A stretch of 64,000 bases of DNA from Pseudomonas argentinensis (GCF_001839655.2 NZ_CP056087.1:4588001-4652000), one strand, 5' to 3'. Counted from the stretch's first letter, positions 10,484-20,936 are shown. Notes: generated by a model from the letters alone, not told the origin. Program-made: numbers and translations.

Positions 10484-11815
10484 ATGAAGCCCTCCTCCAC
10501 CCTGTTGCGCCTGCTGGCCGGCTTGCTCGTGGTCGCCATCGTGCTCGGCGCGCTGGACGCGCTGTCGGTGGCCGTGCCCGAGCGGCTCGTCATCCTCTGG
10601 TGGGGCGCCCTGCTGCTGCTCACCCTGGCAGCCCTGGTCGACGCACTGCGCCTGCGTCGCCTGCCCTCGCCGCGCCTGCACCGGCAACTGCCGGGCAATC
10701 TGCCCCTCGGCCGCTGGAGCGAGGTGCGCCTGAGCGCCGAACATGCCTACAAGAACGGCCTGCACATCGGGGTGTTCGACCACACGCCCCAGGACATGGC
10801 CGTGGAGCACATGCCGCAGCAGGTCGAGCTGCGCCCCGGCGAGCACACCACCTTTACCTACCGGGTGCGCCCGCTGGTGCGCGGCCACTTCGTGCTGCCG
10901 CGCTGTGAAGTCAGCCTGCCGAGCCCGCTGCGCCTGTGGCAAGCGCGCCGCACCCTCGAGCTGCGCGACGAAACCCGGGTCTATCCGGACTTCGCCCGCC
11001 TGTACGGCGCCCAGCTGATGGCCGTGGACGACTGGATCAGCCAGCTGGGCGTGCGCCAGCGCCAGCGCCGTGGCCTGGGCCAGGCGTTTCATCAGCTGCG
11101 CGAATTCCGCGATGGCGACACGCTACGGCAGATCGACTGGAAAGCCACCGCCCGCAAGCGCACGCCGATCGCCCGCGAGTACCAGGACGAGCGCGACCAG
11201 CAAATCCTCTTTCTGCTCGACTGTGGCCGGCGCATGCGCAGCCAGGACGGCGAGCTGTCGCACTTCGACCATGCTCTCAACGCCAGCCTGCTGCTGGGCT
11301 ACGTCGCCCTGCGCCAGGGCGACGCGGTGGGGCTGATGACCTTTGCCAGCGAGCAGCGCCGCTACCTGCCGCCGGTCAAGGGCCAGGCCCAGGTCAACGT
11401 GTTGCTCAACGCCGTGTATGACCTGCAGAGCAGCCAGCGCCCCGCCGACTACAGCAATGCGGTGGAGGCCCTGCTCAAGCGCCAGAGCCGGCGCGCCCTG
11501 GTGGTGCTGATCAGCAACCTGCGCGACGAGGACGACGAGGATCTGCTCAGCGCCGTGAAGCGCCTCGAGCGCCGTCACCGCGTACTGATCGCCAGCCTGC
11601 GTGAAGATGTGCTCGACCACCTTCGGCACACCCAGGTCAACGACTACGAGTCCGCCTTGAACTACTGCGGTGCCGTGGATTACCTCAACGCGCGCAATAC
11701 CCTGCACGAGCGCCTGGCAGCCCATAACGTACCCGTGCTCGACGCCCGCCCCGGCGAGCTGGGCCCGGAACTGGTCAACCGCTACCTGGCCTGGAAGAAA
11801 GCCGGCGTACTCTAG
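10484..11815 (+). CDS. DUF58 domain-containing protein
   Basis: The 443 residues have two N-terminal membrane helices (about 7-55), a beta-rich region, the DUF58 core around residues 185-225 (REFRDGDTLRQIDWKATAR), and a vWA-like domain behind it. The metal-site motif DxSxS of true vWA domains is degenerate here (LLDCGRRM), as in many DUF58 proteins. DUF58 proteins are the standard partners of MoxR ATPases. The stop codon TAG directly touches the left end of a 213-bp repeat. Confidence 0.92.
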   Translation: MKPSSTLLRLLAGLLVVAIVLGALDALSVAVPERLVILWWGALLLLTLAALVDALRLRRLPSPRLHRQLPGNLPLGRWSEVRLSAEHAYKNGLHIGVFDHTPQDMAVEHMPQQVELRPGEHTTFTYRVRPLVRGHFVLPRCEVSLPSPLRLWQARRTLELRDETRVYPDFARLYGAQLMAVDDWISQLGVRQRQRRGLGQAFHQLREFRDGDTLRQIDWKATARKRTPIAREYQDERDQQILFLLDCGRRMRSQDGELSHFDHALNASLLLGYVALRQGDAVGLMTFASEQRRYLPPVKGQAQVNVLLNAVYDLQSSQRPADYSNAVEALLKRQSRRALVVLISNLRDEDDEDLLSAVKRLERRHRVLIASLREDVLDHLRHTQVNDYESALNYCGAVDYLNARNTLHERLAAHNVPVLDARPGELGPELVNRYLAWKKAGVL

Positions 11816-12028
11816 GACCTGTTCACAGTCTTTTAGGCGACATTAAAGAGACTGCAAAAAGGCAGAAGCGGACATTGAACTTCAAGCCGCAAGCCTCAAG
11901 CTGCAAGAACAAGCTAGAGCACTGCGGACTGCTTCTAACCTGTAGCTTGGGGCTTGCAGCTTGCGGCTGTTTCCGCCACATTGCAGTCAAAACGCTGAAG
12001 GTGGGGCCGATAGATCGTGAACAGGCTC
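11816..12028 (+). repeat. 213-bp terminal-inverted-repeat element, copy A (MITE-like)
   Basis: The element starts at the base after the DUF58 stop codon with GACCTGTTCACAGTCTTTTA and ends AGATCGTGAACAGGCTC, so its ends are imperfect inverted repeats of about 17 bp. If the stop-codon G is counted, the left end aligns with the other copies over 17 positions. Inside is a long imperfect hairpin made from GCCGCAAGC and GCTTGCGGC arms with CAAGCTGCAAG units. Copies B (34879-35092) and C (37313-37525) share nearly the whole sequence. No matching target duplication is seen here (CTA or TAG on the left, TTG on the right). Confidence 0.85.
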
Positions 12029-12142
12029 TTGGACCGAGCGCGCCGTTCGCCCGGCTGCCGTTACTTTGTTACCGGCGGCTGCCCACACGCACGCCATTCC
12101 CTATACTGCGCTCCATCGTTTATGCCCGTGGAGCCTACGCCC

Positions 12143-12436
12143 GTGAACTTTTCGTCCTGGACACCCAAGGAGCGCCTGATTTCCGCGGCCTTCTTCGCCG
12201 TGGCCATTGGTTGCCTGCTGTACGGTTTCGCCTCGGGCGTACCGCCGATGAGCAGCGAGTTCTTCTCGATGTTCGCCGTGGTATCGCTGGTGATCGGCTT
12301 GGCCCTGACCCCGCGCTTCATGCTGCAGCCGCTGCGTGACAGCCTCGGCGCCAACCTCTCCAAGCCACTGCGCATCGCCCTGGGTTTCTTCTGCGCCTTC
12401 CAGCTGATCGCCGTAATCCGGGTGATCGCAGGCTGA
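12143..12436 (+). CDS. Small inner membrane protein (97 aa), unknown function
   Basis: I chose the GTG at 12143 because GGAG lies 9 bp upstream; an ATG at 12122 has no Shine-Dalgarno sequence. The product starts MNFSSWTPKERLISAAFFAV and has about three hydrophobic segments: a first helix (about 12-30), a second (about 38-58) and a C-terminal one. A small membrane protein of this kind follows the MoxR cluster in P. aeruginosa (PA4324 by position, from memory). Here the 213-bp element separates it from the cluster. Function unknown. Confidence 0.75.
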   Translation: MNFSSWTPKERLISAAFFAVAIGCLLYGFASGVPPMSSEFFSMFAVVSLVIGLALTPRFMLQPLRDSLGANLSKPLRIALGFFCAFQLIAVIRVIAG

Positions 12437-12446
12437 GCAGGGCTAG

Positions 12447-12514
12447 GGGCCTGTTAACCCTTCCGCACGACCGCGCCGGAGCCCTTCGGCTTGCGCGGTA
12501 GCGTTAACAGGCCC
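12447..12514. repeat. 68-bp palindromic element with GGGCCTGTTAAC ends
   Basis: It begins GGGCCTGTTAAC and ends GTTAACAGGCCC, a perfect 12-bp inverted repeat. The interior can fold into a GC-rich hairpin (CCGCGC...GCGCGG with a CTTC loop). Its right end touches the stop codon of the transglutaminase gene, sharing one base. The left 40 bp recur at 29089-29127. The ends resemble those of the larger elements (GAGCCTGTTCAC). It could double as a terminator between two convergent genes, although there is no T tract. Confidence 0.75.
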
Positions 12515-13401
12515 TACAGCGGCGTGACCGTCACCTGCACGTCCGGGTCGTGATGGCCGCCGCCGAGAATCACCCCGCGCAGGGGTGAGACATCACCGAA
12601 ATCACGTCCCCAGGCCAGGGTGACGTGCTCCAGCGCCGGCAACAGGTTGTTGGTCGGGTCGAAGTCCACCCAGCCGTTGTGCGGGCAGTACACCGACACC
12701 CAGGCATGGGAGGCATCGGCCCCCACCAGCCGCGCCTGACCCGGCGGCGGCTGGGTCAGCAGGTAGCCGCTGACGTAGCGGGCGGCCAGCCCCCGGGAAC
12801 GCAGGCAGGCCAGCATCAGGTGGGCGAAGTCCTGGCACACCCCGCGCCGCTGTTCGAGCACCGTCAACAGCGGTGTGGCCACCAGGGTAGCGCCCGCATC
12901 GAAGGCGAATTCGTCGTGAATCTTCTGCATCAGCCCCTGCACCGCTTCCAGCAATGGCCGCTGGGGAGGGAAGCAGTCGGCCGCGAAAGCGTCGAAGGCC
13001 GGCTCCAGGCCCACGTAGGGTGAAGCGAATCGATAGCGCACGGCCTCCAGGGCTTCGGCTGGCCAGGCGCGCCGCTGGTAGCGCAGGGCCTGGCGCACGG
13101 CGGTCCAGGGCGGCGAGCCTGGCAGGTCGACCGGGCGGCGCGGCAGCACTTCGACCGTCAGCTGTGCGCGTACGTGCAGGGCATCATGGGGCCGCTCGAA
13201 GGCCAGCCGGGTCAGCGGATTGCCGAACACGTCGCGACCATCCAGGCGCCGACAGGGTGGCGGGCTGACCAGCAGATTCTGCGCCAGGCAGCGCTGCCAG
13301 ATGCAGTCGCGCGGCCCCAGGTGCGCCAGTTGCTGAGCCAGGGAAACCGGCGCCGCGTAGCGGTAATGGGTGTCGTGCAGCACCTGGTAACGCCGGCTCA
13401 T
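12514..13401 (-). CDS. Transglutaminase-like cysteine protease family protein
   Basis: The 295 residues have the N-terminal beta domain of bacterial transglutaminase-like proteins (MSRRYQVLHDTHYRY) and the core domain with a Cys-His-Asp triad: Cys in GVCQDFAHLML, His in DASHAWVSVY, Asp in WVDFDPTNN. There is no signal peptide, so it is probably cytoplasmic. Such proteins act as proteases or amide-bond enzymes; the substrate is unknown. Its start overlaps the stop of the ATP-grasp/alpha-E gene by 4 bp, so the two are translationally coupled and probably cooperate. Confidence 0.93.
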   Translation of the reverse strand: MSRRYQVLHDTHYRYAAPVSLAQQLAHLGPRDCIWQRCLAQNLLVSPPPCRRLDGRDVFGNPLTRLAFERPHDALHVRAQLTVEVLPRRPVDLPGSPPWTAVRQALRYQRRAWPAEALEAVRYRFASPYVGLEPAFDAFAADCFPPQRPLLEAVQGLMQKIHDEFAFDAGATLVATPLLTVLEQRRGVCQDFAHLMLACLRSRGLAARYVSGYLLTQPPPGQARLVGADASHAWVSVYCPHNGWVDFDPTNNLLPALEHVTLAWGRDFGDVSPLRGVILGGGHHDPDVQVTVTPL

Positions 13402-15878
13402 GACGACTGGGTTCCCTGGCTGGCGGCCACATGGGCGAAGAAACGCAGGCTCAGCTGCTCGGAGACGGTGCCGGCGGCCTGGCCGATGGCATCGAGCAGC
13501 CCGGCCAGCCCTTCGAGCACGGCGCGAATGCCGCCGGCACCGAACAAGGGGTTTTCCAGGCTGTGCAGATCGAAGGCGCTCAAGCGTCGTTCGAGCTGCG
13601 CCAGGCCAGGGCTGCCTGGCATATCGAAGCGCTCGGCCAGGCGTTTCAGGGCGCGCAACAGCAGGCGCAGCTGGTACAGCACGGCATGGGGGTTGCGCTC
13701 GTCGAGCAGCAGCAGGTCGAGCACCGGAATCAGCTGGGCGCTGGCCATGTAGCGGGTGCGATAGGTGATCGAGCTGTTGCCCAGTTCCAGCAGCCAGTCC
13801 AGCGCCGCGGCGTCGTCACTGGCGCCGATACGCAGGAAGCCGCCGATGCTGTCGCAGAGAAACTGCAGCCGCTCGATGCAGCGGCCGATCATCAAAAAGC
13901 GCCAGCCATCGTCGCGGGTCATGTCGTCGAGGGCGAAACCGGACAGCGCGGCCAGGGAGATCATCAGCCGGTTGAGCACATCCAGCAGTTGCCCGAGGTC
14001 ACCCTCACGCCCTTCCAGGCGCTGCAGGTCGCGCTGCAGCTCCACCATGGCCTGCCAGTTGGCCTGGGACAGCTTGCCGCGCACGCTGCCGGCCGTCCAT
14101 TGCAGGCGCTGCAGGTTGACGCGCACGCTGGCGGGCCACTCGCTGCCGAGCAGCGCTTCGCGCAAACGCGTCTCCAGGGTGCCGTGGGCCTCATCGGGCA
14201 AGGTGCCGAGTGTCTCGGCGAGCGCGAACATGGCCTGCAGCGCCCGCGGGTCGTCATCGTCATCGACGTAGCGGGCCAGCATGATGCGCAGCAGCCGCGC
14301 GTTGTCCTCGCAGCGCTCGCTGTAGCGCCCGAACCAGAACAGGTTTTCCACCACCCGCGAGGGCAGGTAGGGGTCGCTGCGCACCAGATCGGCAGCGCCC
14401 AGGGCGCGCGTGCCCTGCCAATGCTCACCGGGCGCCTGGCGTTCGCCCAGCACCCAGGTGTCCTTGCTGACGCCACCGCGCTGCATGGACATCACCTCGC
14501 CATCGCTGGCCACGGCCACCCGGGTCAAGCCGCCGGGCATCACCCGGTAACCGTCGCCGCTGGCCACGGCGAACACGCGCATGCCGATGGCGCGCGGCTG
14601 CATGCCCTGTTCGCCGAGCCACACCGGCGCCCGGGACAGCTGCACGGGCGCCTGGGCCACATAGGCCTCGGGGTGTTGGCGCAGGTGATTCGCCAGTTGC
14701 TGCGCCTCCAGATCGCCCGCCTGCCCCGCGATAACAGGTTGCGCCGCTGCACAGGGGCGAATCAGCCAGTTCGGCAGGTCTCCAAGCACCTGCGCCAGTA
14801 CCGGCGCCTCCCCGCACCAGGCACTGGTGATGCCGGGCAACAGCAGCGGCTCGCCGAGCAGGCGCTCGCTGATCGCCGGCAGGAATCCGCTCAGTCCCGG
14901 CGCTTCCAGCAGGCCACTGCCCAGGGCGTTGGCCATCAGCACCCTGCCCTGGCGCACCACCTCCAGCAGCCCGGGCACGCCGAGCGCCGAATCGCTGCGC
15001 AGCTCCAAGGGATCGCAGAAATCGTCATCCAGGCGGCGCAGCACCGCATGCACCCGCTGCAGCCCGGCGAGGGTCTTGAGGTAGAGCGTGGCATCGCGCA
15101 CGGTCAGGTCGCTGCCTTCCACCAGCGGGTAGCCGAGCTGGCGCGCCAGGTACAGGTGCTCGAAATAGCTCTCGTTGAAGCGCCCGGCGGTCAGCACCAC
15201 TACCAGCGGCGTGTCGTTGCCGGCCGGCGCCTGGCTGGTCAGGGTGTCCTGCAGGGTGCGGAAGAAACCGGCCAGGTGCTGCACGCCAAGGTCGCGGTAC
15301 AGCTCGGGAAAGGCCCGCGAGATGATCTGCCGGTTCTCCAGGGCGAAGCCGACACCGGCCGGCGCCTGGGTGCGATCGGCGATCACCTGCCACCGGCCGT
15401 CCGCCGAGCGGGCCAGGTCCACGGCGTACAGGTGCAAATAGGTGCTGCCGGGCGGCTGTACGCCCTGGCATGGCCACAGGAAGCTCTCGTGTCCGAACAC
15501 CAGCTCCGGCGGCAGCAGCCCCTCGGCCGGCAGTTGCTGCGGGCCGTAAAGGTCGGCCAGCACCTTGTCGAGCAGGCCGGCGCGCTGCGCCACGCCCGCG
15601 GCGATGGACTGCCATTCGGCCGCGGGCAGTAAATTGGGCAGCAGATCCAGCTCCCAGGGCCGGTCGGCACCGTCGGGATCGGCGTAGACGTTGTAGGTGA
15701 CGCCGTTGGCCTGGATCTGCCGGGAGACCATGGCCTGGCGCTGCTGCAACTGCCCGGGCGTGCTGCGCCGCAGCTGGCCCAGCAGCGGCCGCCAGTGCCC
15801 ACGCACCTGCCCCTGGCGGTCGAGCAACTCGTCGTAGGCCGCCTCGTCAGGCAGGTAACCGGCAAGCAAGTCAGGCAT
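13398..15878 (-). CDS. Circularly permuted ATP-grasp / alpha-E domain fusion protein
   Basis: The 826-residue protein joins two families that are often separate genes: an N-terminal circularly permuted ATP-grasp module (about residues 60-470; ATP-grasps form carboxylate-amine bonds) and a C-terminal all-helical alpha-E domain (about 500-810, beginning SRVVENLFWFGRYSERCEDN). Comparative genomics links the pair to transglutaminase-like proteins and predicts synthesis or processing of a peptide tag, without experimental proof that I know of. The ATG at 15878 was chosen because similarity starts at MPDLLAGYLPDEAAYDELL; an upstream ATG adds 34 low-complexity residues. Confidence 0.92.
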   Translation of the reverse strand: MPDLLAGYLPDEAAYDELLDRQGQVRGHWRPLLGQLRRSTPGQLQQRQAMVSRQIQANGVTYNVYADPDGADRPWELDLLPNLLPAAEWQSIAAGVAQRAGLLDKVLADLYGPQQLPAEGLLPPELVFGHESFLWPCQGVQPPGSTYLHLYAVDLARSADGRWQVIADRTQAPAGVGFALENRQIISRAFPELYRDLGVQHLAGFFRTLQDTLTSQAPAGNDTPLVVVLTAGRFNESYFEHLYLARQLGYPLVEGSDLTVRDATLYLKTLAGLQRVHAVLRRLDDDFCDPLELRSDSALGVPGLLEVVRQGRVLMANALGSGLLEAPGLSGFLPAISERLLGEPLLLPGITSAWCGEAPVLAQVLGDLPNWLIRPCAAAQPVIAGQAGDLEAQQLANHLRQHPEAYVAQAPVQLSRAPVWLGEQGMQPRAIGMRVFAVASGDGYRVMPGGLTRVAVASDGEVMSMQRGGVSKDTWVLGERQAPGEHWQGTRALGAADLVRSDPYLPSRVVENLFWFGRYSERCEDNARLLRIMLARYVDDDDDPRALQAMFALAETLGTLPDEAHGTLETRLREALLGSEWPASVRVNLQRLQWTAGSVRGKLSQANWQAMVELQRDLQRLEGREGDLGQLLDVLNRLMISLAALSGFALDDMTRDDGWRFLMIGRCIERLQFLCDSIGGFLRIGASDDAAALDWLLELGNSSITYRTRYMASAQLIPVLDLLLLDERNPHAVLYQLRLLLRALKRLAERFDMPGSPGLAQLERRLSAFDLHSLENPLFGAGGIRAVLEGLAGLLDAIGQAAGTVSEQLSLRFFAHVAASQGTQSS

Positions 15879-16146
15879 GTATGTCCCAGAGGAGTCCGTC
15901 GATGGCGCTGCGTTGCCGCGCGCCGTGAAAGCGTAGCTGCTGCCACCCGCCAGGGGGCTGCAGATGGTCAAGAATGCCACCTGGACCAGGCGCTGCCCAG
16001 CTGCCAGGCGCGATCAGCCAGCAAGATGTGCGCCAGTCACGGGTTTGCCGAGGCGACGACGGCACGGGCGAACGGGCCGGACAACGCCCCTTAGCCAGCG
16101 CCTCGCGCTTCCGTTACCATCGGCACACCCAGTAGCGAGACGCGGC
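15879..16146. promoter_or_regulatory. Divergent intergenic region, ATP-grasp gene / cbrX
   Basis: 268 bases without a credible gene. It must hold the promoters of the leftward ATP-grasp/transglutaminase operon and of cbrX-cbrA. I see no clear sigma-70 or sigma-54 boxes. Confidence 0.35.
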
Positions 16147-16323
16147 ATGTATATCTATCGATTGGTTCTGATTCTGGTAGTCGGTATCTACCTGTTCTCG
16201 CCTGCCATCATGGACTGGTGGATCGACCCCAACGGCGCCTGGTACCGCCCCTACATGCTGTGGCTGATCCTGATCGTGGTGACCTTCATCCTGCAGAGCC
16301 AGCGCGATGCCGATGAGCTCTGA
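16147..16323 (+). CDS. cbrX: Small membrane protein CbrX upstream of cbrA
   Basis: The 58-residue protein is almost entirely two transmembrane helices (MYIYRLVLILVVGIYLF and MLWLILIVVTFIL) joined by a loop containing DWWIDPNGAWYRPY. In pseudomonads a small gene called cbrX lies directly before cbrA and affects its expression; position and size fit. In P. putida, as I recall, cbrX and cbrA overlap and are translationally coupled. Here 57 bp separate them, so coupling would have to work differently. Protein function is unknown. Confidence 0.75.
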   Translation: MYIYRLVLILVVGIYLFSPAIMDWWIDPNGAWYRPYMLWLILIVVTFILQSQRDADEL

Positions 16324-16380
16324 ACCGATGCGCCAGCCGACGCCCGCCGCCTCCCCTGAATCGCAGAGCCGTGAATGCCG

Positions 16381-19329
16381 ATGAGCTTTAGCCTCAGCGG
16401 GCTGATGCTGATCAGCGCCGCCTACCTGCTCGTGCTGTTCGCCGTCGCCTGGTGCGCCGACCGCGGCCTGATCCCACGCCGCCTCATCCGCCACCCGCTG
16501 ACCTACACCCTGTCGCTGGGCGTGTACGCCAGCGCCTGGGCCTTCTATGGCAGCGTCGGCCTCGCTTACCAGTATGGCTACGGCTTCCTGGCCAGTTACC
16601 TGGGCGTGACCGGCGCCTTCCTGCTCGCCCCGGTGTTGCTCTACCCCATCCTGCGCATCACCCGCACCTACCAGCTGTCATCGCTGGCCGACCTGTTCGC
16701 TTTCCGCTTTCGCAGCACCTGGGCCGGCGCGCTGAGCACCCTGTGCATGCTGATCGCCGTGCTGCCGCTGCTGGCCCTGCAGATCCAGGCGGTGACCGAC
16801 GCCATTGGCATCCTCACCCGCGAAGCGGTGCAGCCGCAGATCGCCCTCGCGTTCTGCGGGCTGTTCATCCTGGTGACCATCCTGTTCGGCGCCCGCCACC
16901 TGGCCACCCGGGAAAAACACGAAGGCCTGGTGTTCGCCATCGCCTTCGAGTCGGTGGTCAAGCTGCTGGCCATGGGCGCCATCGGTCTGTACGCGCTGTA
17001 TGCGGTATTCGACGGCCCTCGTGAGCTGGAGCAATGGCTGGTGCTCAACCAGGCCGCCCTGGCCAGCCTGCACACGCCCTTGCAGGAAGGCCCATGGCGT
17101 ACCCTGCTGCTGGTGTTCTTCGCCTCGGCGATCGTCATGCCGCACATGTACCACATGACCTTTACCGAGAACCTCAACCCGCGGGCCCTGGTCAGCGCCA
17201 GCTGGGGCCTGCCGCTGTTCCTGCTGCTGATGAGCCTGGCCGTGCCGCTGGTGCTGTGGGCCGGGCTGCGCCTGGGCTCGACCACCAACCCAGAGTACTT
17301 CACCCTCGGCCTGGGCATCGCCGTGGACAGCCCGACGCTGGCGCTGATCGCCTACATCGGCGGCCTGTCGGCCTCCAGCGGGCTGATCATCGTCACCACC
17401 CTGGCGCTGTCCGGCATGCTGCTCAACCATGTGGTGCTGCCGCTCTACCAGCCGCCGGCCGAAGGCAACATCTACCGCTGGCTGAAATGGACGCGCCGCG
17501 CGCTGATCGTCGCCATCATCCTGGCCAGCTACGCCTTCTACAACCTGCTCGACGCCCAGCAGGACCTGGCCAACCTGGGCATCGTCTCCTTCGTCGCCAC
17601 CCTGCAGTTCCTGCCCGGCGTGCTCTCGGTGCTGTACTGGCCGACCGCCAACCGCCGCGGCTTCATCGCCGGGCTGCTGGCTGGTATCGCGGTGTGGGGC
17701 GTGAGCATGCTGCTGCCGCTGCTCGGTACCCTGCCCGGCCTGTACGTGCCGGTGCTGGATCTTGTCTACGTGCTCGATGACAGCAGCTGGCACCTGGCGG
17801 CCATCGCCTCGCTGGCCATCAACGTGCTGGTGTTCACCCTGGTTTCGGTGTTCACCGACTCCAGCCCCGAGGAAGACAGCGCCGCCGAGGCCTGCGCGGT
17901 GGACAACGTGCGCCGCCCGCAACGCCGCGAACTACTGGCCCTGTCCCCTCAGGAGTTCGCTGCCCAGCTGGCCAAGCCCCTCGGCGCCAAGACCGCCCAG
18001 CGCGAGGTCGAACAGGCCCTGCGCGACCTGCACCTGCCCTTCGACGAAAGCCGCCCCTACGCGCTACGCCGCCTGCGTGACCGCCTGGAGGCCAACCTGT
18101 CCGGCCTGATGGGCCCCAGCGTGGCCCAGGACATCATCGAATCCTTCCTGCCCTACAAGTCCGGCAGCGAAGGCTACGTGACCGAGGACATCCACTTCAT
18201 CGAGAGCCGCCTGGAGGACTACCACTCGCGCCTCACGGGCCTGGCCGCCGAGCTCGATGCCCTGCGCCGCTACCACCGCCAGACCCTGCAGGAGCTGCCC
18301 ATGGGCGTCTGCTCACTGGCCAAGGATCACGAGATCCTGATGTGGAACAAGGCCATGGAGGAACTCACCGAGATTCCCGCCCAGCGCATCGTCGGCTCGC
18401 GCCTGTCGACCCTGGCCGAGCCCTGGCGCGAGCTGCTGCAGAGCTTCACCGAGATTCCCGACGAGCACCTGCACAAGCAGCGCCTGGCCCTCGACGGCCA
18501 GACCCGCTGGCTGAACCTGCACAAGGCGGCCATCGACGAACCCCTGGCCCCCGGCAACAGCGGCCTGGTGCTGCTGGTCGAGGACCTGACCGAGACCCAG
18601 ATGCTCGAAGACAAGCTGGTGCACTCCGAACGCCTGGCCAGCATCGGCCGCCTGGCCGCCGGGGTGGCCCACGAGATCGGCAACCCGATCACCGGCATCG
18701 CCTGCCTGGCGCAGAACCTGCGCGAGGAACGGGAGGGCGACCCCGAGCTGACCGAAATCAGCGGGCAGATCCTCGAGCAGACCAAGCGGGTCACGCGCAT
18801 CGTCCACTCGCTGATGAACTTCGCCCACTCCGGCAACCACCAGCAGGCCGACGAGCCGGTGTGCCTGGCGCAAATCGCCCAGGAAGCCATCGGCCTGCTG
18901 GCTCTCAACCGGCGCAGCGTCGACGTGCAGTTCTTCAACCTCTGCGATCCCGCGCACCGCGCCGAAGGCGACCCCCAGCGCCTGGCCCAGGTGCTGATCA
19001 ACCTGCTCAGCAATGCCCGCGACGCCTCGCCTGCCGGCGGCGCGATCCGGGTGCGCAGCGAGGCGTCCGAGCACACTGTCGACCTGATCGTCGAGGACGA
19101 AGGCAGCGGCATTCCCAAGGGCGTGATGGACCGGCTGTTCGAGCCGTTCTTCACCACCAAGGATCCCGGAAAAGGAACCGGACTCGGCCTCGCGCTGGTC
19201 TATTCCATCGTGGAAGAGCATTATGGCCAGATAACAATCGACAGCCCGATCGACCCCGAGCAGCAACGTGGCACCCGCATCCGGGTGACGCTGCCGCGGC
19301 ACATCGAGGCAATGCCACTGGCGAACTAA
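16381..19329 (+). CDS. cbrA: Two-component sensor histidine kinase CbrA
   Basis: CbrA controls use of carbon and nitrogen sources such as histidine, arginine and proline. Domain order in the 982 residues: an SLC5-type transporter domain with about 12-13 helices (1-490), a linker/STAC region, a PAS domain (about 635-740), the phospho-acceptor helix with GVAHEIGNPITGIA, and a HATPase with DEGSGIPKG and GTGLGLALVYS. The start at 16381 (MSFSLSGLML) matches the family; an in-frame ATG 6 bp earlier is an alternative, and neither has a strong ribosome-binding site. cbrB follows after 92 bp. Confidence 0.97.
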   Translation: MSFSLSGLMLISAAYLLVLFAVAWCADRGLIPRRLIRHPLTYTLSLGVYASAWAFYGSVGLAYQYGYGFLASYLGVTGAFLLAPVLLYPILRITRTYQLSSLADLFAFRFRSTWAGALSTLCMLIAVLPLLALQIQAVTDAIGILTREAVQPQIALAFCGLFILVTILFGARHLATREKHEGLVFAIAFESVVKLLAMGAIGLYALYAVFDGPRELEQWLVLNQAALASLHTPLQEGPWRTLLLVFFASAIVMPHMYHMTFTENLNPRALVSASWGLPLFLLLMSLAVPLVLWAGLRLGSTTNPEYFTLGLGIAVDSPTLALIAYIGGLSASSGLIIVTTLALSGMLLNHVVLPLYQPPAEGNIYRWLKWTRRALIVAIILASYAFYNLLDAQQDLANLGIVSFVATLQFLPGVLSVLYWPTANRRGFIAGLLAGIAVWGVSMLLPLLGTLPGLYVPVLDLVYVLDDSSWHLAAIASLAINVLVFTLVSVFTDSSPEEDSAAEACAVDNVRRPQRRELLALSPQEFAAQLAKPLGAKTAQREVEQALRDLHLPFDESRPYALRRLRDRLEANLSGLMGPSVAQDIIESFLPYKSGSEGYVTEDIHFIESRLEDYHSRLTGLAAELDALRRYHRQTLQELPMGVCSLAKDHEILMWNKAMEELTEIPAQRIVGSRLSTLAEPWRELLQSFTEIPDEHLHKQRLALDGQTRWLNLHKAAIDEPLAPGNSGLVLLVEDLTETQMLEDKLVHSERLASIGRLAAGVAHEIGNPITGIACLAQNLREEREGDPELTEISGQILEQTKRVTRIVHSLMNFAHSGNHQQADEPVCLAQIAQEAIGLLALNRRSVDVQFFNLCDPAHRAEGDPQRLAQVLINLLSNARDASPAGGAIRVRSEASEHTVDLIVEDEGSGIPKGVMDRLFEPFFTTKDPGKGTGLGLALVYSIVEEHYGQITIDSPIDPEQQRGTRIRVTLPRHIEAMPLAN

Positions 19330-19421
19330 ATTCCGAAGAACCGCATTCCTGGGAGTGCGCGGCCGGGCTTGGCTGCGGCAACAGGAAGCAGGTTCCGAGA
19401 CCGTCGAGAGAATTCGTTTAA

Positions 19422-20843
<1,422 letters not shown>

Positions 20844-20869
20844 CACGGCGCGCAACGCTCTAGGGCGGA

Positions 20870-20919
20870 TGTTACCGCCATTCATGACAACACGTAACAA
20901 AGCCGGGGTTTACGGTAAC
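20870..20919 (+). promoter_or_regulatory. Probable CbrB upstream activating sites for crcZ
   Basis: TGTTAC (20870-20875) and GTAACA (20894-20899) form an inverted pair 18 bp apart, and another GTAAC lies at 20915-20919. They sit about 75-125 bp upstream of the sigma-54 box, the usual distance for enhancer sites. CbrB sites in pseudomonads are, as I recall, GTTAC/GTAAC inverted repeats. Assignment is inference from sequence and position. Confidence 0.55.
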
Positions 20920-20936
20920 GGAACCCCGGCTTTTTT
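20902..20936 (+). terminator. Terminator of cbrB
   Basis: The arms GCCGGGGTT and AACCCCGGC enclose about 12 nt and are followed by TTTTTT. It separates the cbrAB transcript from crcZ. The third GTAAC motif lies in the loop. Confidence 0.9.

Noticed and set aside
11875..12000. Small frames beginning FKPQASSCK-type inside all three 213-bp elements, with a lipoprotein-like LAACG
   Set aside because: They share sequence because the DNA repeats are nearly identical and hairpin-forming. Start context is poor and lengths differ between copies as the frames run into flanking DNA. Differences are too few to show selection on protein.
13431..15632. 733-codon open frame on the plus strand opposite the ATP-grasp/alpha-E gene
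   Set aside because: Low-complexity Gln/His/Ala-rich translation without any recognisable domain; a frame shadow in GC-rich DNA.
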